Assembly (NCBI GenBank): GCA_025463605.1
Contig: JAODAV010000001.1
Span: 186,001 to 250,000 of the forward strand
DNA length: 64,000 nt
Source of the DNA: Rhodoglobus sp.
GTDB lineage: Bacteria; Actinomycetota; Actinomycetes; Actinomycetales; Microbacteriaceae
Reading direction: 5' to 3'
The translations under genes were made by a program, and so were the position numbers. How positions within the stretch are numbered: position 1 is the first letter of the stretch; each line of letters begins with the position of its first letter. The notes beneath the pieces were generated by a model. It was not told the origin of the DNA and did no database searches. It was given only the letters and a program-made list of their open reading frames with translations. This document shows positions 45,587-53,271 of the stretch, piece by piece.

Positions 45587-46348
45587 ATGCAGCTCAAGGA
45601 TGCCGCGGCTCTCGTCGCGGGAGGCGCCTCCGGCCTCGGCCTCGCCACCGCCCGTGCTCTCGCCGCGGCCGGCGCCCGCGTGCTCATCGTCGACCTGCCG
45701 ACCTCGCAGGGCAAGCACATCGCGGTCGAGCACGGGTTCACGTTCTCCCCCGCCGATGTCACCGACGAGCACGACGTCGCTCTCGCGGTCGAGGCCGCCA
45801 CCGAGCTCGGTCCGCTGCGCGTCGTCGTGAACTGCGCGGGGGTCGCGACTCCGGGCCGTGCGGTGGGCCGGGACGGCGCGCTGCCGCTCGCGACCTTCGA
45901 GAGAGTGATTGCGATCAATCTCACGGGCACGTTCAATGTGATCCGACTCGCGGCGGAAGCGATCATGGCCACGGAGCCCATCGGCGCTACGCCCGAGCGT
46001 GGCGTCATCGTCACCACGGCGTCGGTCGCGGCATTCGACGGGCAGGTCGGGCAGCCCGCTTACGCTGCATCCAAGGCGGCGGTCGCCGGGATGACGCTGC
46101 CGCTGGCTCGCGAATTCGCCCAGCACCTCATCCGGGTGGTGTCGATCGCCCCAGGCATCTTCGAGACGCCCATGATGGCCGGGCTCCCCCGGGAAGCGCA
46201 GGACTCGCTCGGCGCCCAGGTGCCGCACCCCGCGCGCCTCGGCAGGCCCGACGAGTATGCGGCGCTCGTGCGGCACATCGTCGAGAACCCCTACCTCAAC
46301 GGGGAGACGATCCGCCTCGACGGCGCGATCCGCATGCAGCCGCGCTAA
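45587..46348 (+). CDS. SDR-family 3-hydroxyacyl-CoA dehydrogenase (type II / HSD10-like)
   Basis: 253-residue short-chain dehydrogenase. AGGASGLGLATARAL is the NAD loop, NCAGVATPGR the NAG-type motif, and YAASKAAVAGM the catalytic YxxxK. The sequence DGQVGQPAYAASKAAV with IAPGIFETPMM matches 3-hydroxyacyl-/2-methyl-3-hydroxybutyryl-CoA dehydrogenases of isoleucine and short-chain degradation, whose thiolysis gives propionyl-CoA for the nearby methylcitrate operon. Zero-base gap to the thiolase gene. Confidence 0.88.
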   Translation: MQLKDAAALVAGGASGLGLATARALAAAGARVLIVDLPTSQGKHIAVEHGFTFSPADVTDEHDVALAVEAATELGPLRVVVNCAGVATPGRAVGRDGALPLATFERVIAINLTGTFNVIRLAAEAIMATEPIGATPERGVIVTTASVAAFDGQVGQPAYAASKAAVAGMTLPLAREFAQHLIRVVSIAPGIFETPMMAGLPREAQDSLGAQVPHPARLGRPDEYAALVRHIVENPYLNGETIRLDGAIRMQPR

Positions 46349-46366
46349 TCCCGCCGGGCGTGCCCC

Positions 46367-47359
46367 CTACTTCGACTTGCTCGTCGCCGACGCGTTCGAC
46401 TCGTATGACGTGTTCGTCGACTCGAAGAAGTTCACGAGCTGAAGCGTGTCGTTCGCGGCCGCCATCCACTTCGCCGGGTTCGACACGTTGTAGTGCGCCT
46501 CGAACCCGAGCTCCTCGAGGCGACGGTCTGCGAGGTACTTCACGTACTGGTTGATGTACGTGGAGTTGAGGCCGAGGATGCCGTTCGGGAGCAGGTCTCG
46601 GTTGTACTCCTCCTCCATCTCCACGGCATCCAGGATCATCTGTTTGATCTCGGTTGCGAACTCCTCCGTCTGCAGGTCGGGGTTCTCCTCGAGCACCGTG
46701 AGGATGAGGTTGATGCCGAACTTGAGGTGAAGGGACTCGTCGCGCACGACCCAGTCCATGAGCGACCCGAAGTTGCGCAGCAGGTTGCGCTGGCGGAACG
46801 ACAGCGCCACCATGAAGCCGGAGTAGAACCAGACGCCCTCGAGGATGACGTTGTACGCGATGAGGTTGCGCACGAAGTCCTTCATGCCCTCCGTCGTCGT
46901 GATGTCGAGAGTCTGCTCGGTCATGCGCTTGATGTACTTGACCTCGAACTCCTCCTTGCGCGCCATCGACGGGATCTCGACATGCGAGGCGTAGGCGGCG
47001 GCACGGTCGATCGGGAACGTCTCGAGCACGTACTCGAAGCTCATGCAGTGGTTGGCCTCCTCCCACATCTGCTTCGCGAGGTAGAGGCTGCATTCCGCCG
47101 CACTCACGTACGGGTACACGCCGAAGGCAAGCGCCTTGTTGACGAGCAGCTCGTTGGGGTTGAAGTAGCTCATGAGGAAGGTGACGGCGTGACGTTCCTC
47201 ATCCGTCATCTTCTTGAAGTCCGCGATGTCCTCACCGAGTTGGATCTCGTTGGGGAACCAGGTGTTCGCGACGGCCTGGTCGTACAGGTCCATCGCCCAC
47301 TGGTAGCGGATCGGTTTGAGCAGGAGGCCCTCTTGCAGGCCGGTTCCCAAAATGCCCAT
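46367..47359 (-). CDS. nrdB: Ribonucleotide reductase small subunit, class Ic type (Phe at the radical site)
   Basis: 330 residues. Metal ligands Glu70, Glu101, His104, Glu174, Glu208 and His211 are in place. The position that holds the radical Tyr in classical R2 (four after the ExxH His) is Phe108. All six ligands plus Phe108 and the C-terminal Tyr319 keep one constant offset of 19 from the published Chlamydia trachomatis R2 residues (E89, E120, H123, F127, E193, E227, H230, Y338). This marks the Mn/Fe, Tyr-radical-free class Ic. It pairs with NrdA to make dNDPs. It lies two bases after a 37-codon frame ending CESCQ. Confidence 0.93.
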   Translation of the reverse strand: MGILGTGLQEGLLLKPIRYQWAMDLYDQAVANTWFPNEIQLGEDIADFKKMTDEERHAVTFLMSYFNPNELLVNKALAFGVYPYVSAAECSLYLAKQMWEEANHCMSFEYVLETFPIDRAAAYASHVEIPSMARKEEFEVKYIKRMTEQTLDITTTEGMKDFVRNLIAYNVILEGVWFYSGFMVALSFRQRNLLRNFGSLMDWVVRDESLHLKFGINLILTVLEENPDLQTEEFATEIKQMILDAVEMEEEYNRDLLPNGILGLNSTYINQYVKYLADRRLEELGFEAHYNVSNPAKWMAAANDTLQLVNFFESTNTSYESNASATSKSK

Positions 47360-47361
47360 GA

Positions 47362-47475
47362 TTACTGGCAGCTTTCACATTGCAGGTCGTCCATCGGGTC
47401 TGTCGGCACGTAGTACTCCACGGTGCTTGTCGGGGCAGGGCTTGCCTCAAGTGTCTGCGTGTCACGATCCATCAT
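47362..47475 (-). CDS. 37-residue ORF ending CESCQ, probable detached redox tail of NrdA
   Basis: ATG at 47475 overlaps the nrdA TGA (ATGA); the stop is at 47362, two bases before nrdB. The peptide ends MDDLQCESCQ. A C-terminal CxxC on a flexible tail is what class I NrdA proteins use to pass electrons to the active-site disulfide, and NrdA here ends GSNNVAGA with no Cys. The tail could be a separate peptide, joined to NrdA by a -1 frameshift, or split off by a one-base deletion in the Ala/Gly-rich linker (biological or sequencing). The frame stays open upstream, so the slip point is not fixed. Confidence 0.6.
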   Translation of the reverse strand: MMDRDTQTLEASPAPTSTVEYYVPTDPMDDLQCESCQ

Positions 47476-49934
47476 GCGCCTGCCACGTTGTTGGAACCAG
47501 CACCGGACGCCAGTCCACCGAAGCCCCGGCGGGCGGGCGCAGACGGCGCCGCAGCAGCGCCCTCGACAGCGGCGGGAGCCTGCGCGCCGACCGTGACATC
47601 CTCGGACTTGTTCACCTTGACGGTGGACTGCTCGGCCGTGTGACGCGGCTTCATGTGCAGGTAGTACGTCGTCTTCACGCCGCGCTCCCATGCCGCGAAG
47701 TAGATGTCCATCATGTCGCCGAGGTCGCGCGTCTCGAGGTACATGTTGCGGCTGATGGACTGGTCGATCCACTTCTGGGCGCGAGCCGCGACCTCGAGGA
47801 ACGCGTACGGCGAGAGCTGGAAGCTCGTCTTGTACACGGCCTTGATGTGGTCGGGAATAGTCGCGATGCCCTGGATGTCGCCCTGGCTGCGCAGGATCGC
47901 CTCGCGCGTCGACTCCCAGATTCCGAGCTTCTGCAGGTCGTTCACGAGGTTGCGGTTGACCTCGAGGAACTTACCGTTCGAGGTGGCGCGGCTGAAGATC
48001 TGTGAGAACTGCGGGTCGAGGCCCGGCGTCGTACCCGCAACGAGACCGATGGATGCCGTTGGCGCGATCGCCATGAGCGTCGCGTTGCGCATGCCGCCCT
48101 TGACCTTCGCCCGAAGCGCGTCCCAGTCGAGACGGGTCTTGCGGTTGACCTTGATCTCGACGCCGCGATCGGCCTCGGTGAGGGCGATGGAGTCGAGCGG
48201 CACGAGGCCCTCCGACCACCGGCTGCCCTCGAAGTTCGGGTAGGAACCGCGCTCCCTCGCGAGGTCGGCGCTCTCGTCGATCGCCGCGTACGAGACGTGC
48301 TCCATGATCTCGTCGATGAGGTCGTATGCCTCTTCGCTCTCGTAGCTGATGCCGAGCTTCTCAATGATGTCGGTGAAGCCCATCACACCGAGACCGACGG
48401 CGCGGTTCTGGTGGTTCGAGAAGTCGGCCTCCTTGACGCTCGAGCGCGTGATGTCGATGAGGTTGTCGAGCTGGCGCACCGCGAGGCGAGCCGTCTCTTC
48501 GATGCGCGAGAAATCGAGCTTTCCGGCGTCGTCCAGATGCTGCGACAGGTTGATCGAGGCGAGGTTGCAGACGGAAACATTGTCTTCGTCCTGCGGGAGC
48601 GTGATCTCCGTGCACAGGTTGGAGAGGTGGATCGTGCCCGTGTTGTTGTTGAGGGCGCGATTGTTGATCGTGTCTTTCCAGGTGAGCCACGGGTGGCTCG
48701 TGGTCTGGAGGGAGATAAGGATCGCCTTGAACTGCTCGCGCGCCGTCACCTTCTTGAACATGCGCAGCTCGCCCGCCTCGGCCTTGGCGGCGTACTCGGC
48801 GTAACGCTCGGAGAACGCCTTGCCGTAGAGCTCGTTGAGGTCGGCGACCTCGAGCGGGTCGAAAAGGTACCAGTCGTCGTCGTTCTGCACGCGCTTCATG
48901 AACTCGTCGCTGATCCACACTGCCGTGTTGGCGGTGCGCGTGCGGCGGTAGGGGTCGCCGGAGTTCTGGCGCAGGTCGAGGAACTCCGGGAAGTCGAGGT
49001 GCCAGTTTTCCATGTAGAAGCACAGCGCACCGAACTTCTTGCCGCCGCGGCTGACCGCACGCAGGATCGAGTCGATCGTGTGCATGAACGGGATCGGGCC
49101 CGTCGAGGTGGTGTTGTTGGAGCGGATGGGCGAGCCCTGGGCGCGCAGCTTGGTCACGGAGAGTCCGATTCCGCCGGTGCCCTTGGTCAGCCACATCACA
49201 TCGCGCGTCGTCTTCGCGATGTGCTCCATGTCATCCTGCATCTCCATGACGAAGCAATTGGCGAGCTGCGGGTAGACCGTGCCCGCGTTGACGAGCGTCG
49301 AGCCGGCGGCCACGTATTGGAGGCTCGACAATTTGCGATAGAACGCCAGGGCCGCCTCGTTGGGATCCCTTTCATTGAGCACGAGGCCCATGGCGATGCG
49401 CATCCAGAAGTACTGGGGAACCTCGAGGGCATCCCCGTTGCGACCCTTGATGCCGTAGCGGTTGTTGAGCGTCACGACACCGATGTACTTGAGCAGCTCG
49501 TCGTGGGCGGGCTCGAGGTGGCTCGCGAGGTACTCGAGGTCGAAGAGTTCGACGAGACGGGAGTCGAGCAGTCCTTCTTCTACGCCGCGCGTGACATTGG
49601 GTGCGAAGTGGGAGCGGTGGAGCTGCTTGAGTTCGTGCGCCGTCTCGTAGTCGCCGAGCACGCGCTTGTAGATGGTCTTGAGCAGCAGTCGGGCCGCGAC
49701 CACGTCGAATGCGGGGTCATCTTTGACGTTCTGCAGGGCGACCTGGATGACCGCCTCATCGAGCTGCTGGGTGGTGATGCCGTCGAAAAGGGTGAGTTCG
49801 AGCTCGGACGCGATCTGCGTCACCCACGTGATGTTCTCGTCGAGGCCGGCGCTTGCGGCCTCGATCGCCAGGTTGATCTTGTTCGCGTCGTACGGCTCGC
49901 GCTCTCCGCTGCGCTTGACGACTGTAATTGTCAC
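47472..49934 (-). CDS. nrdA: Ribonucleotide reductase large (catalytic) subunit
   Basis: 820 residues. An ATP-cone opens the protein (VVKRSGEREPYDANKINLAIEAAS). ANCFVMEMQDD and LSNLCTEITLP supply active-site Cys residues; a third catalytic Cys is in DNVSVCNLASINLS. It reduces ribonucleotides using the radical supplied by NrdB. The C-terminus is an Ala/Pro/Gly linker ending without Cys, so the shuttle CxxC is missing from this frame and is found in the next one. GTG start with AGGGAG six bases upstream; two NrdR boxes lie about 90 bp upstream. Confidence 0.94.
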   Translation of the reverse strand: MTITVVKRSGEREPYDANKINLAIEAASAGLDENITWVTQIASELELTLFDGITTQQLDEAVIQVALQNVKDDPAFDVVAARLLLKTIYKRVLGDYETAHELKQLHRSHFAPNVTRGVEEGLLDSRLVELFDLEYLASHLEPAHDELLKYIGVVTLNNRYGIKGRNGDALEVPQYFWMRIAMGLVLNERDPNEAALAFYRKLSSLQYVAAGSTLVNAGTVYPQLANCFVMEMQDDMEHIAKTTRDVMWLTKGTGGIGLSVTKLRAQGSPIRSNNTTSTGPIPFMHTIDSILRAVSRGGKKFGALCFYMENWHLDFPEFLDLRQNSGDPYRRTRTANTAVWISDEFMKRVQNDDDWYLFDPLEVADLNELYGKAFSERYAEYAAKAEAGELRMFKKVTAREQFKAILISLQTTSHPWLTWKDTINNRALNNNTGTIHLSNLCTEITLPQDEDNVSVCNLASINLSQHLDDAGKLDFSRIEETARLAVRQLDNLIDITRSSVKEADFSNHQNRAVGLGVMGFTDIIEKLGISYESEEAYDLIDEIMEHVSYAAIDESADLARERGSYPNFEGSRWSEGLVPLDSIALTEADRGVEIKVNRKTRLDWDALRAKVKGGMRNATLMAIAPTASIGLVAGTTPGLDPQFSQIFSRATSNGKFLEVNRNLVNDLQKLGIWESTREAILRSQGDIQGIATIPDHIKAVYKTSFQLSPYAFLEVAARAQKWIDQSISRNMYLETRDLGDMMDIYFAAWERGVKTTYYLHMKPRHTAEQSTVKVNKSEDVTVGAQAPAAVEGAAAAPSAPARRGFGGLASGAGSNNVAGA

Positions 49935-50020
49935 GAAAAACTCCCTCTGCTGCCCTGAAAAGGACCGCGTTGCATCCCCGAAACCTGCTTCTACCGTAAC
50001 CCCCGGCCGAGCGGTTCCAC

Positions 50021-50034
50021 CACTATATATCGTG
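50021..50034. promoter_or_regulatory. NrdR box 1 upstream of nrdA
   Basis: CACTATATATCGTG closely matches the NrdR consensus (ACACWATATATWGTGT). The second box lies 32 bp (three helical turns) away, the spacing NrdR needs. NrdR represses nrd genes when (d)ATP is abundant. Confidence 0.75.
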
Positions 50035-50052
50035 CGACCGACAGTCGTTCAA

Positions 50053-50066
50053 CCCTAGATGTAGTG
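50053..50066. promoter_or_regulatory. NrdR box 2 upstream of nrdA
   Basis: CCCTAGATGTAGTG is a weaker NrdR-box match, 32 bp from box 1 and in the same register. The tandem arrangement strengthens both calls. Confidence 0.6.
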
Positions 50067-50184
50067 GGCGTGTCATCCACAGGTGTGTATAAGTCGGCGG
50101 ACTTGTCCACAGGATATCTACCCCCTCCGACGGTCACGGAGGCCCCGATTTCCGGGCTTCGGCCGGGTCTAAGCTGGTGCTCTT

Positions 50185-51393
50185 GTGAGTAGCTACGTCG
50201 GCCTGTTGAAAACCCCCGGGGTCGCGCGGATCATCGCCGCGCAACTGACCGCAAGGTTTCCGAGCGGCATGCTCTCGCTCGCTTACCTGCTTCACATTGA
50301 GAGGACGCTCGGCTCCTACGGCGCCGCTGGCCTCGTGCTCGCGGCGACGAGCGTCGGCCAGGCGATCGCCGGACCGCTCACGAGCCGCTGGATGGGCGTG
50401 TGGGGGATGCGCCGAGTACTCACGCTCACGCTCATCGTGTGCGCGGCATCCATCTTCTCGATCGCGCTCATCCCCATGTCGCTGCCCTTCTACATGCTCG
50501 TCGGATTCATCGGCGGACTCAGTACGCCGCCCATCCAGCCGGCGGTGCGCACCATCTACCCGAAGATGGTCAACTCGCGCCAGCTCACTCCGCTGTTCTC
50601 GCTCGATGCCTCGGCCCAGGAGATCATCTGGGTGGCCGGCCCGGTCATCACGACCTTCGTCGCCGTGCAGATCTCGACCGTGCTCGCCATCCTCATCGCG
50701 GGGGCGTTCCTCATCGGCGGGGGCATCTGGTTCATCCTGTCGCCGGAAGTCGGGCGTGTTCGAATTCCCCGCAGCAAGCGCAACTTCGGCACGGTGCTTG
50801 CGAGACCCGCGGTGCTGCTGTCGACCATCACGGGATTCCTGCTCGTCGCGGCGGCGGCCGCGATCGAGGCGGGAGTCGTCGCGGTGTTCGGCCACGGCGG
50901 TCCGCAGGCAGGCATCGTGCTCGCGATCTGGGCTATCGGATCCCTTGCTGGCGGGCTTGCACTCGGTCACATCCCGATCGGACCGTGGGCTCTCGCCCGC
51001 AGGATGTTCGTGGTGTTCGTCGGAATGGCGCTCGCCATGTTCGGCCTCAACTTCTGGTGGCTCGCTTTCGCCCTGCTCATCGCCGGCATCGGCATCGCGC
51101 CGGCCCTCACGGTGATCTTCGCGATCGTCTCGTCGAGCGTGAAGTTCAGCGACACGGCCGAGGCCTACGGCTGGGTCGGAACGGGGCAGCTCATCGGCGC
51201 GGCCGTCGGCTCGGCGACCGCGGGCTTCCTCATCGACGCGAACGGAGCGATCGGCGGCTTCTGGGCGGCCACATCGTTCGCGCTCATCGGATTCCTGGTG
51301 CCCGCCCTGCTGCGGCGATGGCATCCCGACTTGCGGGGTCGCGACGCGAGCCCCATTCCCGACACCGAACCGGTGCCGGTGCAGCCGAGCTAA
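50185..51393 (+). CDS. Major facilitator superfamily transporter
   Basis: 402 residues with about 12 membrane spans (AAGLVLAATSVGQAIAGPLTSRWMGVWGMRRVLTL holds the first cytoplasmic loop motif; two six-span halves are apparent). Probably a drug or metabolite efflux protein; the substrate is unknown. GTG start at 50185. A TAAGCT box at 50170-50175 implies a leader of only a few bases. Divergent from nrdA across 250 bp that carry the NrdR boxes. Its last four bases overlap the convergent FMN reductase gene. Confidence 0.85.
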   Translation: MSSYVGLLKTPGVARIIAAQLTARFPSGMLSLAYLLHIERTLGSYGAAGLVLAATSVGQAIAGPLTSRWMGVWGMRRVLTLTLIVCAASIFSIALIPMSLPFYMLVGFIGGLSTPPIQPAVRTIYPKMVNSRQLTPLFSLDASAQEIIWVAGPVITTFVAVQISTVLAILIAGAFLIGGGIWFILSPEVGRVRIPRSKRNFGTVLARPAVLLSTITGFLLVAAAAAIEAGVVAVFGHGGPQAGIVLAIWAIGSLAGGLALGHIPIGPWALARRMFVVFVGMALAMFGLNFWWLAFALLIAGIGIAPALTVIFAIVSSSVKFSDTAEAYGWVGTGQLIGAAVGSATAGFLIDANGAIGGFWAATSFALIGFLVPALLRRWHPDLRGRDASPIPDTEPVPVQPS

Positions 51394-51968
51394 CGGCTCA
51401 GCGCCGCGCTTCGGCGCAACGGCCGCAGCGCCGACTCGAGCGACTCCAGTTCGTCGAGCACGTGCGCGATGATCGCGCTCTCCTTCTCGTTCGGCGTGAA
51501 CACGCCGTCGGCGACCCGCGTGCCGATGAAGTTGACCTCGAGAGTCGAGGCGGTCTTCACGAGACCGATCGTCGTGAGCACCGCCTCGAGGGCGGCGACA
51601 CCGCGGCTCCCGGCCGAAACGCCCCCGTAACTGACGAATCCGACCGGCTTGCGCCACCACTCGTGGTTGAGGTAGTCAATCGCGTTCTTGAGCGCGGGCG
51701 AGTAGCTGTGGTTGTACTCGGGCGATACGAAGAGGAAGGCGTCCGCAGCATCCACCCGCTCGCTCCATCGCACGGTGTGCGGCTTGGTGTATTGCCGCTT
51801 CGAAGGATGCGCGGGCTCGTCCATGAAGGGAAGGGCCAGTTCGGCGAGGTCCACGAAGTCGATCTCGAAGCGGCCGTCTTCCTCCACGACGCGCCTCACC
51901 CACTCCGCAACAGGTAGGGCGGCGCGGCCGGGGCGGACACTTCCAACGACGATCATGAGTCTGGGCAC
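51390..51968 (-). CDS. NADPH-dependent FMN reductase / flavodoxin-like oxidoreductase
   Basis: 192 residues from the GTG at 51968 (an internal ATG at 51956 is possible). LMIVVGSVRPGRAALPVAEWV is the FMN phosphate loop, FVSPEYNHSYSPALKNAIDYL the family hallmark, and GFVSYGGVSAGSRGV the second flavin contact. It reduces quinones, azo compounds or flavins. A perfect inverted repeat (51970-51989) abuts the start codon, so a repressor may sit on its promoter. Convergent, overlapping the MFS gene by four bases. Confidence 0.88.
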   Translation of the reverse strand: MPRLMIVVGSVRPGRAALPVAEWVRRVVEEDGRFEIDFVDLAELALPFMDEPAHPSKRQYTKPHTVRWSERVDAADAFLFVSPEYNHSYSPALKNAIDYLNHEWWRKPVGFVSYGGVSAGSRGVAALEAVLTTIGLVKTASTLEVNFIGTRVADGVFTPNEKESAIIAHVLDELESLESALRPLRRSAALSR

Positions 51969-51969
51969 A

Positions 51970-51989
51970 GTCCATACAACCGTATGGAC
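51970..51989. promoter_or_regulatory. Inverted repeat, probable operator of the FMN reductase gene
   Basis: Two perfect 8-bp arms, GTCCATAC (51970-51977) and GTATGGAC (51982-51989), flank a 4-base spacer just upstream of the GTG at 51968. Geometry and position suit a TetR- or MarR-type repressor. No regulator gene is adjacent, so the partner is unknown. Confidence 0.6.
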
Positions 51990-52080
51990 CTGTGGGTATT
52001 CCCGCGGTCGTGGCAGTGCGGCGGCTAAGCCCTGGCGGCTCTCGTTCCGCCAGCGACGGATGCACCCGGCGGCGCGCCGC

Positions 52081-53178
52081 TCAACTTTCGAGCGATGCGG
52101 CGCGCCGCGGAATCCGTCCGTCGTTGGCGGCCTCCGCCTCAACCTCGGCGAGAGCGGCGCTGGTTGCGGCGCCGGTGTCGCGGAAGTGACCCACGAGCGC
52201 GAGCAGAAGCCCGCCCGCCGCCCAGGCCGCGAGCACGAGCCATGGGAAGAGGGCGTCAGCGCGAGGGAAGTACGACAGGTCGCGCAAGAGGGTCGCCGCC
52301 GCGCCCGGCGGGAACCACTGCCCGACGAGACCCCACGGCTGGGCGAGGAACTCGAGCGGCTGCGCCGCCGATGCGATCGGATTGGCGATGAGCAGGAACA
52401 CGATCGGACCGATAGCGATGCCCGGTCGACCGAAGATCGAGACGAAGCCGACGATGACGCCGCCGATCGCGAGCAGTGCGAGAGAGATCGCACTCGCGTT
52501 TACGAGGTAGTTGCCTTGGAGGGCGCCGAACCAGCCCTGCATGATGCCCGCGAGCGCGAGGCCCCCGACGACCGCGTAGGCGACGAGCGCGGTGACGCGA
52601 CGCCAGACGCCCACGATGCCGACCGATATCGCGATACCGCCGAGCATGCCGCCGAGCACGAGCGGGAAGGATGACGCCGCGAGCGCCGTGCCGCGAGCGT
52701 CGGTCGACGCGAGGGGCACGACATCCGTCACGGCCACCTCGAGGGGAGCCGGCAACTCGATGCCCTGTGCGGCGAGGGCCGCGTTGAGCTGGGCCTGAAG
52801 CGCGGGGGCTAGCGTGCCAAGGAGCTGCGCAACGACGGGGCTGCCCGCTGACGCGGTGAGCACTTCGGGTTCGGTGCCGAGCACGATCGCGCCATAGACC
52901 TCGCGCGTCTCGATCAGCTCGACAGCGGCATCCCGGTCGTCGACGGTCGTGAAGTCGAACGTTCCGGGTGATCTCTCGTCGAGCGCACTCTCGAGCTGGC
53001 TCACTTGTGCGGACTCCCCCGCGAGAGCGATGGGCAGGTCTTTCACGGTTGCGGTGATCGTGGGCCAGAGGAACGCGATGACGATGGTGCTCACGACGGC
53101 CGCGAGCACGACGCCCACGACGAACAGCCGGGCCCACGGAGTGCGAGGAGCGTCGACCGGCGATTGCGAGGTGGACAC
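52081..53178 (-). CDS. ABC-2-type / YhgE-Pip-like integral membrane protein
   Basis: 365 residues from the GTG at 53178 (GGAAGGG upstream). One N-terminal span (LFVVGVVLAAVVSTIVIAFLW), a periplasmic-type domain of about 130 residues (QVSQLESALDERSP...TASAGSPVVAQLLG), then five spans to the C-terminus. The arrangement resembles ABC-2/YhgE-type exporters or phage-infection-protein relatives, but no ATPase is adjacent. It is divergent from a TetR gene with two palindromic operators between them, so it is probably the TetR target; such pairs often mediate efflux or envelope stress responses. Confidence 0.75.
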   Translation of the reverse strand: MSTSQSPVDAPRTPWARLFVVGVVLAAVVSTIVIAFLWPTITATVKDLPIALAGESAQVSQLESALDERSPGTFDFTTVDDRDAAVELIETREVYGAIVLGTEPEVLTASAGSPVVAQLLGTLAPALQAQLNAALAAQGIELPAPLEVAVTDVVPLASTDARGTALAASSFPLVLGGMLGGIAISVGIVGVWRRVTALVAYAVVGGLALAGIMQGWFGALQGNYLVNASAISLALLAIGGVIVGFVSIFGRPGIAIGPIVFLLIANPIASAAQPLEFLAQPWGLVGQWFPPGAAATLLRDLSYFPRADALFPWLVLAAWAAGGLLLALVGHFRDTGAATSAALAEVEAEAANDGRIPRRAASLES

Positions 53179-53195
53179 GATGGTTCCCTTCCTAA

Positions 53196-53209
53196 AACGA
53201 ATGTTCGTT
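53196..53209. promoter_or_regulatory. TetR-type operator O1 (AACGAA-TG-TTCGTT)
   Basis: Perfect 6-2-6 palindrome 17 bp upstream of the membrane-protein GTG. It lies just downstream of that gene's likely -10 region, where a bound dimer would block transcription. Confidence 0.65.
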
Positions 53210-53236
53210 CTTTTAGCGTGCCACCGGCGCGCCGAG

Positions 53237-53243
53237 TTGTCAA
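53237..53243. promoter_or_regulatory. Overlapping -35 elements of a divergent promoter pair
   Basis: TTGTCA (53237-53242, plus) lies 17 bp before the TAGGGT box of the tetR gene. TTGACA on the minus strand (53243-53238) lies 17 bp before a weak CACGCT -10 for the membrane-protein gene. The two -35 boxes share five positions. Confidence 0.5.
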
Positions 53244-53257
53244 GAATGATCATTCTT
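53242..53257. promoter_or_regulatory. TetR-type operator O2 (16-bp palindrome)
   Basis: AAGAATGA-TCATTCTT is a perfect palindrome in the spacer between the -35 (53237-53242) and -10 (53260-53265) of the tetR promoter, an ideal autorepression site. Confidence 0.68.
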
Positions 53258-53259
53258 TT

Positions 53260-53265
53260 TAGGGT
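53260..53265 (+). promoter_or_regulatory. -10 box (TAGGGT) of the tetR gene
   Basis: TAGGGT, six bases, then the ATG at 53272; with TTGTCA 17 bp upstream this is a complete leaderless promoter. Confidence 0.6.
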
Positions 53266-53271
53266 GGGCAC

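Noticed and set aside
48297-49958. 553-codon open frame on the plus strand opposite nrdA
   Set aside because: It is an antisense artefact of GC-rich codon use; nrdA on the minus strand has all family motifs.
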